Source of the DNA: an uncultured Porphyromonadaceae bacterium
GTDB lineage: Bacteria > Bacteroidota > Bacteroidia > Bacteroidales > Muribaculaceae
DNA length: 64,000 nt
Assembly (NCBI GenBank): GCA_902495245.1
Contig: CABUWI010000001.1
Coordinates: 248,001 to 312,000, forward strand
Direction: 5' to 3'
Shown here: positions 45,124-53,093 of the stretch, piece after piece
Numbering within the stretch: position 1 is the stretch's first letter
Layout: each line of letters starts with the position of its first letter
The notes under the pieces: generated by a model
Told to the model about the DNA's origin: nothing
The model's input: only the letters and a program-made list of their open reading frames with translations
The model's database searches: none
Made by a program: the position numbers and the translations under genes

Positions 45124-45155
45124 CAAAGTTACCGATAATCAGCGTATTAGACAAC
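45124..45155 (-). promoter_or_regulatory. Promoter for the gene at 44635-45105
   Basis: Minus strand GTTG (45152-45155), 20-bp spacer, TAACTTTG (45124-45131). Confidence 0.65.
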
Positions 45156-45264
45156 CGACAAAAGCGTGATAAAGAGGGATTTGGAGGGATAAGGCGGTAC
45201 CGACACACGATGCCGGACTTGTTCGGCAACGATGCAAAGGAATGTGGAAGCGGCGAAGCGTGGG

Positions 45265-45511
45265 GTTGACAGTGTTGACACGGGAGCCACTATGACAGCG
45301 ACAGGCAGACAGCGAAGCGTAAAGCCGCTATATCACAATACTTTATCTTCTTTTGAAAGAAAAAATAAGTAAGTATAGTAATGGCCCGGAAGTGTCAACC
45401 GTTGGCTCTGAAAATATTCGGTCTGCCGAAAATGACTACAAGTGTCAACGATTGTCAACCGATGCAACATGGCTTAACCTGTTGGAATACAATAGGTGCT
45501 GTATTGTCAAC
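45265..45511. repeat. Cluster of GTCAAC repeats, candidate origin or operator
   Basis: GTTGAC at 45265-45270 and 45274-45279, GTCAAC at 45394-45399, 45444-45449, 45454-45459 and 45506-45511, several within TGTCAAC. A related stem (GGCCAACA/TGTTGACC) sits in the terminator at 45574-45595. The segment is AT-rich in 45335-45385 and lies just downstream of the primase-helicase gene. No ORF of note in 45160-45560. Confidence 0.45.
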
Positions 45512-45565
45512 GCCGACTTTCGCGGAACATACGCTTTTGCATTCCTCTGATTGGAGTTTTGGAAA

Positions 45566-45595
45566 ATAAAAAAGGCCAACATCTGAGTGTTGACC
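45566..45595 (-). terminator. Terminator after the primase-helicase gene
   Basis: Minus strand GGTCAACA/TGTTGGCC stem with a 6-nt loop, followed by six U. Confidence 0.8.
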
Positions 45596-45621
45596 TGAGA
45601 GAAATATGATGATGCCGGGTA

Positions 45622-48600
45622 TCAGAACGGCATATCTCCCTTATTGCCGGGAGGGTCGAATAAAGAGGAAGTCTTGGGAGGAAGCGCCGGAGATGGGGAG
45701 GCGACAGCCGCAGGTTCCATATCCTCTGCGATTTCCTCCGTCTCGCTGATAATCTCGGTTTCGAGATTAAGCCCGAACTCCGCCTTGAGCATCGCATAAT
45801 TGAAGCACATCGCCTTTGGGCGGTTGACTTTCAGCTTCTTCACCTGCGAGCCGTTCACGGTCTCAAAGGTATAATCCGGCGTACCGTTTGCGAGTAGAAT
45901 AGTGAAGCGGTCCTGTTTCAGACCGAGGAACGACGGGTGCGAGCGGAGATATGAAAGCATCGTACTCCAGTTGCTTCGGTTGGCAGTGGCGTTAGCCGCG
46001 CCCCTGCCGTTGAAAAGTCCGGCTACGGCTGCGCTGTTCAGATACAACACGGGAGTAGGCTCTGCGAACACCATATCCTCCTTCATGGAGGTACTGCGGA
46101 AAGTGCGGTGCCACTTGATGCGGAAATGCGCCTTGTCGATTGCGCGGCCCTGCGTATGGAAGCCTTGCAGAGCCTCCCAGAAGTCGCCCATCTCGGAGCT
46201 TTCCTGTGCCGTCTCGTTCTGCAGCCGCATACCGGCGACGGCCACAGTGAGCAGGTCGATGTAGCTGAACGGAAGCGACAGCACCGATTCGAGGGTGCGG
46301 AAAGCGGCAAGCGGAATAATCCAGTTGCCGAAGATACGGTCGTGTATCTTCTCGCCCTCGACAATCTTAGACAGCTCCGATTTAGTGAGGGAGTAAGCGT
46401 TGGCGAAGTTCTTCTCGAAAAGCTGCCTATGGCCGAGGACTTCGAGGGTGAGATGCGTGTTTCCGAGCGAACACATGGCGACAAGATCCTCGTAAGCGTC
46501 GCGCTCCGGCTTGGAGAAAGAGGTCTTGGAGAAAGCGAGGAAAAGAACACGGGTAAAGAGTGCCATGTCCTGTGTGGGCTTGTCCTGACCGCACAAGGCT
46601 ATCCCTGTGGAGATGATGGTCTGGGCCGCCATGCCGTCCGTGTTCTGATTCTTCTTGGTCTGACCGCCTCCGCCCCACAGACCTTTTAGGTATGCGATTT
46701 TGCGCACATCGAGGTCGTTCTTGTACTCGTCGAAAACAACAAGGGAGTTGACCGCCTGACTGACACGGTCGTTCATGGCCGGAACCGAGGTAACGCCGAG
46801 GTTGGGCGGGTCGACGCTGTGGATAAAGAACGACTGGAGCGAGGTCGCAAGAGTAGTCTTGCCCGTGCCTTTCTCGCCGAAAAGGTTAAGTATGGGGAAA
46901 TGTCGTGTGCGGTTGAAGATAACATCGCGATAGAGAGTGGCGAGCAGGTAGCAGAAAGCGATTTTGGCGTTGTCGCCGAAAACCCTGACGAGCTGCACGG
47001 CGAAGTCGTAGAGCTTTATGCCGCTGCGGTTTTCATGTATGAAAAGCCGCTCGAACTGATATATTTCGTGGTTGTTCTCGTACATTTTCGATGTGGCCGG
47101 GATATAGAACGACTTTGAGGGGGCGGTTTCCACGATGCCGAGATCATCGACGGCCATGAAGCGGTCGCCGTTAAAAACACCGTTGCCGAAAGCGAAGAAG
47201 CCGTTGATGCCGTCCCAGCCCATCTTGCGGACCCGCTCGGCTGAGCGAGTGCCGCGATACAGATATTCCTTTACGTTGTTGAGCTTGTCAATCTTGGCTC
47301 GCCATATATAATTGCCGACGGAGCCGACACGCTGCTGAAAGGTGGTAAGCGAGCAAAGTTCGGACTCCCTGAACTCTATCTCGACCGCCTCGTTGAATTT
47401 GTTTACCATACGGAACAGGCGTGTGCCGTTGGTTTCGTCCTTGATATGGTAAAGGGATTCAAGATAGAAATTGGAGAGCCTTACGGCCTCTCCCTCGTCG
47501 TCGTAAGTATAGAAGCAGTTGTCGATGATGTTCAGATTGCACTGGCGCAGAAGTTCTTTCTTGCGCTCGATCTCGTTCTTAGGCTCGCGCTTTGCCTCGC
47601 GTTGCCGGGCTTCTCCTTTGGCACGGCTGACGGCACCTTTCCACGATTTGACCGTGCCGTGGATAGCGGCGAGAGCGTCGATGCAGCTGTCGGCCACGGT
47701 CGCATCTTTGACATGGCGCAGCAGGTCTGCGACTTCGGAGATAATGATGCGTTCCTCCGCCAGTGAGGAAGAAGCTGCGAATTTCTTTTCGGCGAGCCAC
47801 AGTATAAAAGGCTTTTCAGGAATGGCGGCGTAAATCTCCGGCGAAAGAATGTATTCGTCGGCATCGTTCTTGTGTAGAATGACGCTGCCGACTTTCTCCT
47901 TTGGAATAGCGGCGATATCCTCGTCGGAGAGAGTTATTTCCGCGCGCTCCTTTGGTTTTACACCGGCTTTCCTGGCTTCATCGCGTTTTTGTTCGAGAAG
48001 GTCGGCTTTTGCCGCTTCGAGTTCGTCTTCGGTAATCGGCACAAGCACAGGTTCTTCGACGAAAGGCAGCTCGCGCACCGTAACGTCGAAGCCCCGGCGC
48101 AGAGCTTCGGCGCCGTTAGCCATAACGGCCTTGAAGCCGGGTCCGAAAGGCTCGTCTTTCGGAGGGTCCGAGTCCGGGATAAAGCAGACTGATTGAGTCA
48201 GCTTCATCAGTCTGTCGAACTGTGCGGCGCTCCACGCAGTGCCGAGAGTGGCGACAGCATTCTCCATGCCGACGGACTGGAGGCGCAGAACATCGGGAGC
48301 GCCCTCGACGATATTGTAGAAAAGAGCGTCGCGGCAACGGCTCGCTCTGTCGATGCCGAAAATGGCCTCTCCCTTAGTGAATATCATCGAGTTTGACGAG
48401 TTGATATACTTGCCGACATTATCGGCCTTTGCGTCGCCGAGATAGCGGGCTGTGAAGGCTATGACGCGCCCGAAGCGGTCGCGGATAGGGATAACGAGGC
48501 GGTTGCGGAACAAAGTATATATACGACCGCTCTTTTTATCCCTCTGAAAGATGCCGGACTGCACGAGCAGATCTTCGGAGACAGCTTTGCTCTTGCAGTA

Positions 48601-49113
48601 TTCCATAAGCAGCTTGCCGTCTATGGGGGCGAGTCCGATGCCGCAGGTTGAGCAGAATTGCTCCGGCCATCGGGAGTAGGCATACTCACGGGCGGCCCGC
48701 GCCTCGTCGTTCATGTCGACACGCAGCTGTTCCCGGAAAAACTGATGCGCTACGGCGACGGCACCCAATATTGACTCGCGCAGTTGCGCCGCCTGTCGTT
48801 GCTCGTCGGTCTGTTCCTCCTTAGAGTATTCGATATGTATGCCGTTGGCTTTGGCGATGGCTTCGACGGCCTGTTGGAAGTCCAGGCCCTCCTTTTCCTC
48901 GTAGAACTTGATGCCGTCGCCCCCACGGCGGCAGCTGTGGCAGTACCACAGGTTTTTGCCGGGCGATATGGAGAACGAGGGAGTGTTCTCGGAGTGAAAA
49001 GGGCAAGAGGCGAACATCGTGGAGCCGCGTCGGCGGAAGCTCAGCCCCCACGACTTCAACACGTCCTCGATGTCAAGACCTTTTACAGCCTCTATCGTCT
49101 TGTTGCTTATCAT
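45622..49113 (-). CDS. Primase-helicase (CHC2 zinc finger, TOPRIM, P-loop helicase)
   Basis: 1163 residues. The DnaG-type CHC2 zinc finger has ligands C37, H40, C58 and C61. TOPRIM follows with VEGAPDVLRL and IPDSDPP. A P-loop ATPase carries LFGEKGTGKTTL near residue 740 and VVFDEYKNDL. Primase, TOPRIM and a superfamily-type helicase in one chain is typical of phage and plasmid replication proteins, here likely priming and opening phage DNA. It overlaps the small gene at 49110 by 4 bp and ends at a terminator. Confidence 0.9.
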   Translation of the reverse strand: MISNKTIEAVKGLDIEDVLKSWGLSFRRRGSTMFASCPFHSENTPSFSISPGKNLWYCHSCRRGGDGIKFYEEKEGLDFQQAVEAIAKANGIHIEYSKEEQTDEQRQAAQLRESILGAVAVAHQFFREQLRVDMNDEARAAREYAYSRWPEQFCSTCGIGLAPIDGKLLMEYCKSKAVSEDLLVQSGIFQRDKKSGRIYTLFRNRLVIPIRDRFGRVIAFTARYLGDAKADNVGKYINSSNSMIFTKGEAIFGIDRASRCRDALFYNIVEGAPDVLRLQSVGMENAVATLGTAWSAAQFDRLMKLTQSVCFIPDSDPPKDEPFGPGFKAVMANGAEALRRGFDVTVRELPFVEEPVLVPITEDELEAAKADLLEQKRDEARKAGVKPKERAEITLSDEDIAAIPKEKVGSVILHKNDADEYILSPEIYAAIPEKPFILWLAEKKFAASSSLAEERIIISEVADLLRHVKDATVADSCIDALAAIHGTVKSWKGAVSRAKGEARQREAKREPKNEIERKKELLRQCNLNIIDNCFYTYDDEGEAVRLSNFYLESLYHIKDETNGTRLFRMVNKFNEAVEIEFRESELCSLTTFQQRVGSVGNYIWRAKIDKLNNVKEYLYRGTRSAERVRKMGWDGINGFFAFGNGVFNGDRFMAVDDLGIVETAPSKSFYIPATSKMYENNHEIYQFERLFIHENRSGIKLYDFAVQLVRVFGDNAKIAFCYLLATLYRDVIFNRTRHFPILNLFGEKGTGKTTLATSLQSFFIHSVDPPNLGVTSVPAMNDRVSQAVNSLVVFDEYKNDLDVRKIAYLKGLWGGGGQTKKNQNTDGMAAQTIISTGIALCGQDKPTQDMALFTRVLFLAFSKTSFSKPERDAYEDLVAMCSLGNTHLTLEVLGHRQLFEKNFANAYSLTKSELSKIVEGEKIHDRIFGNWIIPLAAFRTLESVLSLPFSYIDLLTVAVAGMRLQNETAQESSEMGDFWEALQGFHTQGRAIDKAHFRIKWHRTFRSTSMKEDMVFAEPTPVLYLNSAAVAGLFNGRGAANATANRSNWSTMLSYLRSHPSFLGLKQDRFTILLANGTPDYTFETVNGSQVKKLKVNRPKAMCFNYAMLKAEFGLNLETEIISETEEIAEDMEPAAVASPSPALPPKTSSLFDPPGNKGDMPF

Positions 49114-49310
49114 ATTTCTTTTGCTTTATCCCAGCAGTCGATTATCGACTGACCGGTGTATTTCAGTCTGCGCGGATTGCTGTTGCAGGGAGATATAAGA
49201 CCCATGCGGCGCAGTTTGCGCAGGGTCTTATGGCAGATGCCAAGTTCGGCACAAGTCCTCTTAACTGAAAATACACCGTCGGGGTCGCATTTAGGACGTG
49301 ATTCAATCAT
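49110..49310 (-). CDS. Small MerR/excisionase-like HTH protein (66 aa)
   Basis: GVFSVKRTCAELGICHKTLR followed by RMGLISP is a winged helix-turn-helix of MerR/Xis type. Such 60-70 residue proteins accompany primases and integrases in Bacteroidetes elements. Probably DNA-binding; target unknown. Confidence 0.7.
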   Translation of the reverse strand: MIESRPKCDPDGVFSVKRTCAELGICHKTLRKLRRMGLISPCNSNPRRLKYTGQSIIDCWDKAKEI

Positions 49311-49312
49311 GG

Positions 49313-49555
49313 TTACGGATTGGTTGCGGCAGGTTCTTCAACAAAGATGCGTTCTCCGGCCTCGCTCTCTATTATCTGTTTTGCGTGTTCGGGTATGCGA
49401 CAGGCCATACACTTCCAGTTAAAGAAAGTCTGCCTCCTTACTCCGGCACGTTTGGTTACGTCGGTTATAAACTCGACCCTCTCCCAATATGTGAGCGTGT
49501 CGAGAAAGGCGTTAAGCTGCGTCGCCTCAATATGTTTAATATCGTTGTTTGTCAT
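49313..49555 (-). CDS. Small HTH-type protein (80 aa)
   Basis: Start at the ATG at 49555. FITDVTKRAGVRRQTFFNWK resembles a helix-turn-helix, then an acidic tail (SEAGERIFVEEPAATNP). May be a phage regulator. It begins 5 bp after the stop of the Xis-like gene. Confidence 0.5.
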   Translation of the reverse strand: MTNNDIKHIEATQLNAFLDTLTYWERVEFITDVTKRAGVRRQTFFNWKCMACRIPEHAKQIIESEAGERIFVEEPAATNP

Positions 49556-49560
49556 TACGT

Positions 49561-49926
49561 TCAACGTTTCTTAATTGGCTTAGCGGTTGCATATCTTACC
49601 GCATCAAGTTCATGTTGCCTCTTTGACTTCACAGGATTTTGTCTAACCCATTCGATCAGATCTGCGTAGTCGAAGTAAATGTATTTTCCTCCGGGTTTGT
49701 AATGAGGAATCGCTGCGGAAGCAGTAAGTTTATATAACTGACTTTTGGATAGTCCGAGGAAAAGGCTGGCTTCCTCCAACGTAAGCACCTCTTTTGTCGA
49801 ATAGAGTTTAGCAGCGATAGATTCGATACGCTCGTTTATTGCGTCAACTCCACCCAGAGCTTCAAGTCTGTTCTCGAAGTCTCGGAGCCGGGCATTGAAA
49901 TCTTCAAGCAGTCTGTTTTTTGTCAT
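49561..49926 (-). CDS. Excisionase-like helix-turn-helix protein (121 aa)
   Basis: Start at 49926 (MTKNRLLEDFNARLRDF) chosen because the promoter -7 box (TATCTTTG, 49952-49959 on the minus strand) lies upstream of it. N-terminal coiled coil (about 1-45), then an HTH_17 DNA-binding domain with LTLEEASLFLGLSKSQLYKL and IPHYKPGGKYIYFDYADLIE. This is the usual layout of Bacteroidetes Xis-like factors that steer integrase toward excision. A set of repeats (49983-50029) lies just upstream. Confidence 0.75.
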   Translation of the reverse strand: MTKNRLLEDFNARLRDFENRLEALGGVDAINERIESIAAKLYSTKEVLTLEEASLFLGLSKSQLYKLTASAAIPHYKPGGKYIYFDYADLIEWVRQNPVKSKRQHELDAVRYATAKPIKKR

Positions 49927-49951
49927 ATGCGGTATGATTTTGAATTTGGCG

Positions 49952-49959
49952 CAAAGATA
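49952..49959 (-). promoter_or_regulatory. -7 box for the Xis-like gene
   Basis: TATCTTTG on the minus strand, 26 bp before the ATG at 49926; no clear -33 element. Confidence 0.5.
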
Positions 49960-49982
49960 AGAGATTTGCGGCCTAAGCATAA

Positions 49983-50029
49983 GACATTAACCTTGACATT
50001 AGCCTGATGTCAAGGTTAATGTCAAGGTT
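49983..50029. promoter_or_regulatory. Operator-like repeats upstream of the Xis-like gene
   Basis: AACCTTGACAT (49989-49999) is an exact inverted repeat of ATGTCAAGGTT (50007-50017), with a further direct copy at 50019-50029 and a half-site GACATTA at 49983. Spacing suggests cooperative binding by a dimeric regulator. Confidence 0.55.
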
Positions 50030-50057
50030 TTAAGTTTCAGTACGTTGTTGTTGAATC

Positions 50058-50801
50058 TTATTCTGTCATACTTGCCACTTGGCGTACACCCTTTCGGATT
50101 GCGACAGTAGTTGCGGAGTTCTCGGTTTTTGCCTCTGCCAAAGCCGAGGATAAGGCAGAGCGGCTTAACGGTGCGTCTGCGGCAGAAGAAAGTATAAGTC
50201 TGTTAACGGCAACTACTTTCTGCCAGTCGCGCTTAATCAGTCGCACATCGGCCAATTCGTCGAAAAGGACTGCCACTCGCCTGTTGTTTGCGGATTTGAG
50301 AGGTTTTGCCACTTGACAGTCCAGTAATGCAGAAATATCAGCAGCTGATATTTCACCCTTGAATATCTGAACTTTGACAGCGAGGACAGCGAGCGCGGCC
50401 TTTTGAGCCTCTGAAAGAGAGGCCATAAAGTAAGGCTTCCCTTCAGTAGTTTCTATCGGACCAGCCCTCCCTGTATTGAGTTCGCTTATCATTTGCTCTG
50501 CATCAGCATGAGAGAATTGAAGTTTTGCAAAATAATCTCTCACAAGGTCTGGACGAATGTTTAGAAGGTCGCTGATGATACCTGTTGCAGTTTCATGGGC
50601 GTTTCGGCCAGCTGCACAGACGGCATCAGTATAACGGTGTCCGTTCAGGAAGTCGGTCGTGAAACGGCTGTAAAGTTTGCGGCACTCGACAACTTCTTTA
50701 CGGTAGATTGTATAGGCTTTATTGAGAAGTTGATAAAGCCTTTCAGTAATGTTCCCGTTGCAAGAGGCTTGCCACGGACATTTTTGGGGACAATTACCCA
50801 A
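50058..50801 (-). CDS. Hypothetical protein (247 aa)
   Basis: No in-frame ATG starts it; the predicted start is a TTG at 50801, so the true start is uncertain. Helical, with LYSRFTTDFLNGHRYTDAVC and a middle Ala/Leu-rich part (AQKAALAVLAVKVQIFKGEI). It lies between the cargo operon and the Xis-like gene. No family recognised. Confidence 0.5.
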   Translation of the reverse strand: MGNCPQKCPWQASCNGNITERLYQLLNKAYTIYRKEVVECRKLYSRFTTDFLNGHRYTDAVCAAGRNAHETATGIISDLLNIRPDLVRDYFAKLQFSHADAEQMISELNTGRAGPIETTEGKPYFMASLSEAQKAALAVLAVKVQIFKGEISAADISALLDCQVAKPLKSANNRRVAVLFDELADVRLIKRDWQKVVAVNRLILSSAADAPLSRSALSSALAEAKTENSATTVAIRKGVRQVASMTE

Positions 50802-50867
50802 AAAGAGAGAACGGTAGGTTTCCGTTGTTCATAGCGATTCTTATTTATTTGATTGATTTCATATTGT

Positions 50868-51485
50868 CTATAGTTTATCCAAACGACCATCTTGCAGATA
50901 AGGCAAAAGCTCCCGTATCTTATCTACCGTCCAATCCCACCATCTCAAAGTCTGCATTTGTTCTATCATATCAGGACTGAACCGCTTTCGTATCTCTTTT
51001 GCAGGGACACCACCCACAATAGTATAGGGCGGCACATCTTTTGTCACAACAGCCCTCGTGCCAACAATAGCCCCGTCACCGATATGGACACCAGCCATAA
51101 TTACGGCTTCATATCCTATCCACACATCATTGCCTATCACGATGTCGCCTTTGTTGTCCCAAGCGGAAGCCACATCAGCCTTATCCAATTCCCATTCTTC
51201 ATAAAACAGCGGAAACGTGTAAGTTGATAATGATCTCAGAGTATGATTGGCGCAGTTGAACAGGAACTTTACGCCGCAAGCAATAGAACAGAACTTGCCA
51301 ATTATCAGCCGTTCATGGTTAATGGGATAATGATACAATACGTTGTTTTGCTCAAACTGACGAGGGTCTGAAACAAAATCATTGTAAATGGTATAGTCGC
51401 CTATTTTGATAGACGGGTCTTTTACGACAGCGTTCAAATAAACGGTTTGCGTGTCACCCTTACGGGGATATATTTTGTTCATCAT
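50868..51485 (-). CDS. Vat/CatB-type xenobiotic O-acetyltransferase
   Basis: 205 residues of left-handed beta-helix (hexapeptide repeat) acetyltransferase. The catalytic His sits in NCANHTLRS (H81), as in virginiamycin acetyltransferases, and IGNDVWIGYEAVIMAGVHIG and TKDVPPYTIVGGVPAKEI are the family's C-terminal coil. Vat enzymes acetylate streptogramin A; CatB relatives acetylate chloramphenicol. Which drug is used is unknown. It is 12 bp downstream of the MATE gene, AT-rich compared with phage genes, and so part of a resistance-type cargo operon. Confidence 0.85.
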   Translation of the reverse strand: MMNKIYPRKGDTQTVYLNAVVKDPSIKIGDYTIYNDFVSDPRQFEQNNVLYHYPINHERLIIGKFCSIACGVKFLFNCANHTLRSLSTYTFPLFYEEWELDKADVASAWDNKGDIVIGNDVWIGYEAVIMAGVHIGDGAIVGTRAVVTKDVPPYTIVGGVPAKEIRKRFSPDMIEQMQTLRWWDWTVDKIRELLPYLQDGRLDKL

Positions 51486-51497
51486 AACTTTCAGCTC

Positions 51498-52787
51498 TTA
51501 GTATTGTTTATATTTAAGATAAATAACGGATTGTGTACCAAGCAATATCACATATAAGTATTCCACTGCCCAATATGTCGCTAACGGAACATCACAAGAA
51601 TCTAATCCCCATAAACAGAATAGGTAAACAATCGTAGTTGTTACTTGAAAAACGAATACTGTCCGGGTGGCTCCAGTTCCCGTTGCAGCATTAAGATAAA
51701 CATAACCGGGTAATGCGAAGAAGTAATTTAAGAGCATGACAAGATAAGGCGACCATGCAAGCTGTATGATAGCTGGATTTTCTGTATATGCACCTATAAT
51801 GTACCGGTGAAAGAACAGCGCAAAAGCAATCAGTGGAATGCCTGTCGCATATCCCAAACGGATAATCTTATGGCAAAGCGGAAAAACTCTTTTCCTTTCA
51901 CCTGCGCCAATCAGATTACTCACCAAAGAACTGGTGACACCTGCCAACGCATTAACGATAACGGAAAATAAGGCGGAAACACTTCTTACAATGTTCGATA
52001 CAGCTAATTCAGTTTCTCCCAAACGTTCGATAGCTACGAAAAACAGAAACCAAATGGCTACACTTGTAAAGAACTGGAGCATACTCCAAACAGAGATAGA
52101 AAACACCTCTTTCAATACCGTTATATCAATACGCCAGTATAAGCCATACACTTTTTTATCAATGTGTTGGAATATATATGCAGCCAATACAGCCAGCGAA
52201 CACGTTTCAGCAAAAGAAGAAGCAATAGCCGCTCCCGATATGCCCATATCAAAGCGGAATATCAGGAGCCAGTTTAACGGAATGTTTACCAGTACGGCAG
52301 TAAAAGCCGCCAAATTCAGTGCTTTTGTCTGTGTAATGCCAACCAAAAACGAACGTAACGCAAGGAATGGGAATGAGAATAGCAATCCCCAAATACGCCA
52401 ATCTAAATAATTGATAATCGCGTTATAGACATCATGCGAAGTTACAAGATGCTGCAACAGAACGGGAGAAAATATTTTGGACAGCAAACAAAGGAGTGCT
52501 GCCAATATCAACAAGAAGAACAATCCCTGAAAAAACGTTTTTCCAGTTTCCTCATAACGTTGTTCTCCGTTTCGACGCGCAATTACCACTTGTAGCCCTA
52601 AACTGAATCCGAAACCAAGCATATAGATAGCCAAGAACCAAATACCGGCAAGGGCGGACGCGCCGAGTTCAACATCACCCACGTGCCCTAAGAATAAGGC
52701 ATCGGTAATGTTTATCAGTTGTTCAATCAGAATGCTCATCATTACAGGAAAAGCGATGAGCCAGATTTCCTTATAGGTATAATCCAT
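51498..52787 (-). CDS. MATE-family multidrug efflux transporter
   Basis: 429 residues, about 12 transmembrane helices, starting MDYTYKEIWLIAFPVMMSIL with the MATE signature region (EQLINITDALFLGHVG). These are Na+ or H+ antiporters that expel cationic drugs and other toxins. It is the first gene of a two-gene operon with the acetyltransferase, behind a leader of about 220 nt with a short upstream ORF. Base composition differs from the phage structural genes, suggesting acquisition. Confidence 0.92.
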   Translation of the reverse strand: MDYTYKEIWLIAFPVMMSILIEQLINITDALFLGHVGDVELGASALAGIWFLAIYMLGFGFSLGLQVVIARRNGEQRYEETGKTFFQGLFFLLILAALLCLLSKIFSPVLLQHLVTSHDVYNAIINYLDWRIWGLLFSFPFLALRSFLVGITQTKALNLAAFTAVLVNIPLNWLLIFRFDMGISGAAIASSFAETCSLAVLAAYIFQHIDKKVYGLYWRIDITVLKEVFSISVWSMLQFFTSVAIWFLFFVAIERLGETELAVSNIVRSVSALFSVIVNALAGVTSSLVSNLIGAGERKRVFPLCHKIIRLGYATGIPLIAFALFFHRYIIGAYTENPAIIQLAWSPYLVMLLNYFFALPGYVYLNAATGTGATRTVFVFQVTTTIVYLFCLWGLDSCDVPLATYWAVEYLYVILLGTQSVIYLKYKQY

Positions 52788-53006
52788 TTGTTCAAATCAA
52801 TATGAAACGACAAGCTACACTGCCGGTAGCAGCGTAACGAATGCTTTAGTAAAAATAATAAAGGGATATTGGCAATGCAACATATGACAGACTTGAAATA
52901 AGCCTGTCGGTTGCTCAATAGCAAGCTTTTGGAATGCTATTCGTTGAGCGTAGCTATATGCACAACTGCCATTTCATATTGATGAACTATTCTGAATCAG
53001 CTAATG
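52788..53006 (-). promoter_or_regulatory. Putative translational attenuator of the MATE/acetyltransferase operon
   Basis: The leader contains a 7-codon ORF MKWQLCI (52954-52977), a 12-nt segment 52972-52983 exactly complementary to 52796-52807 just upstream of the MATE ATG, a competing AACGAAT/ATTCGTT pair (52939-52945 with 52836-52842) and a GACAGGCTT/AAGTCTGTC hairpin (52886-52908). Leader peptide overlapping the pairing segment fits ribosome-stalling induction. Confidence 0.5.
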
Positions 53007-53012
53007 ATACCG

Positions 53013-53044
53013 CAAAGTTAACCATTTTTATCAGAATCTCCAAT
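53013..53044 (-). promoter_or_regulatory. Promoter of the cargo operon
   Basis: Minus strand TTG-like element (53041-53044, ATTG), 20-bp spacer, TAACTTTG (53013-53020). Confidence 0.65.
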
Positions 53045-53093
53045 TTGATTCCTTAAAATGTAGATTCCTTAAAAATCAACTTCATCAATTCTA

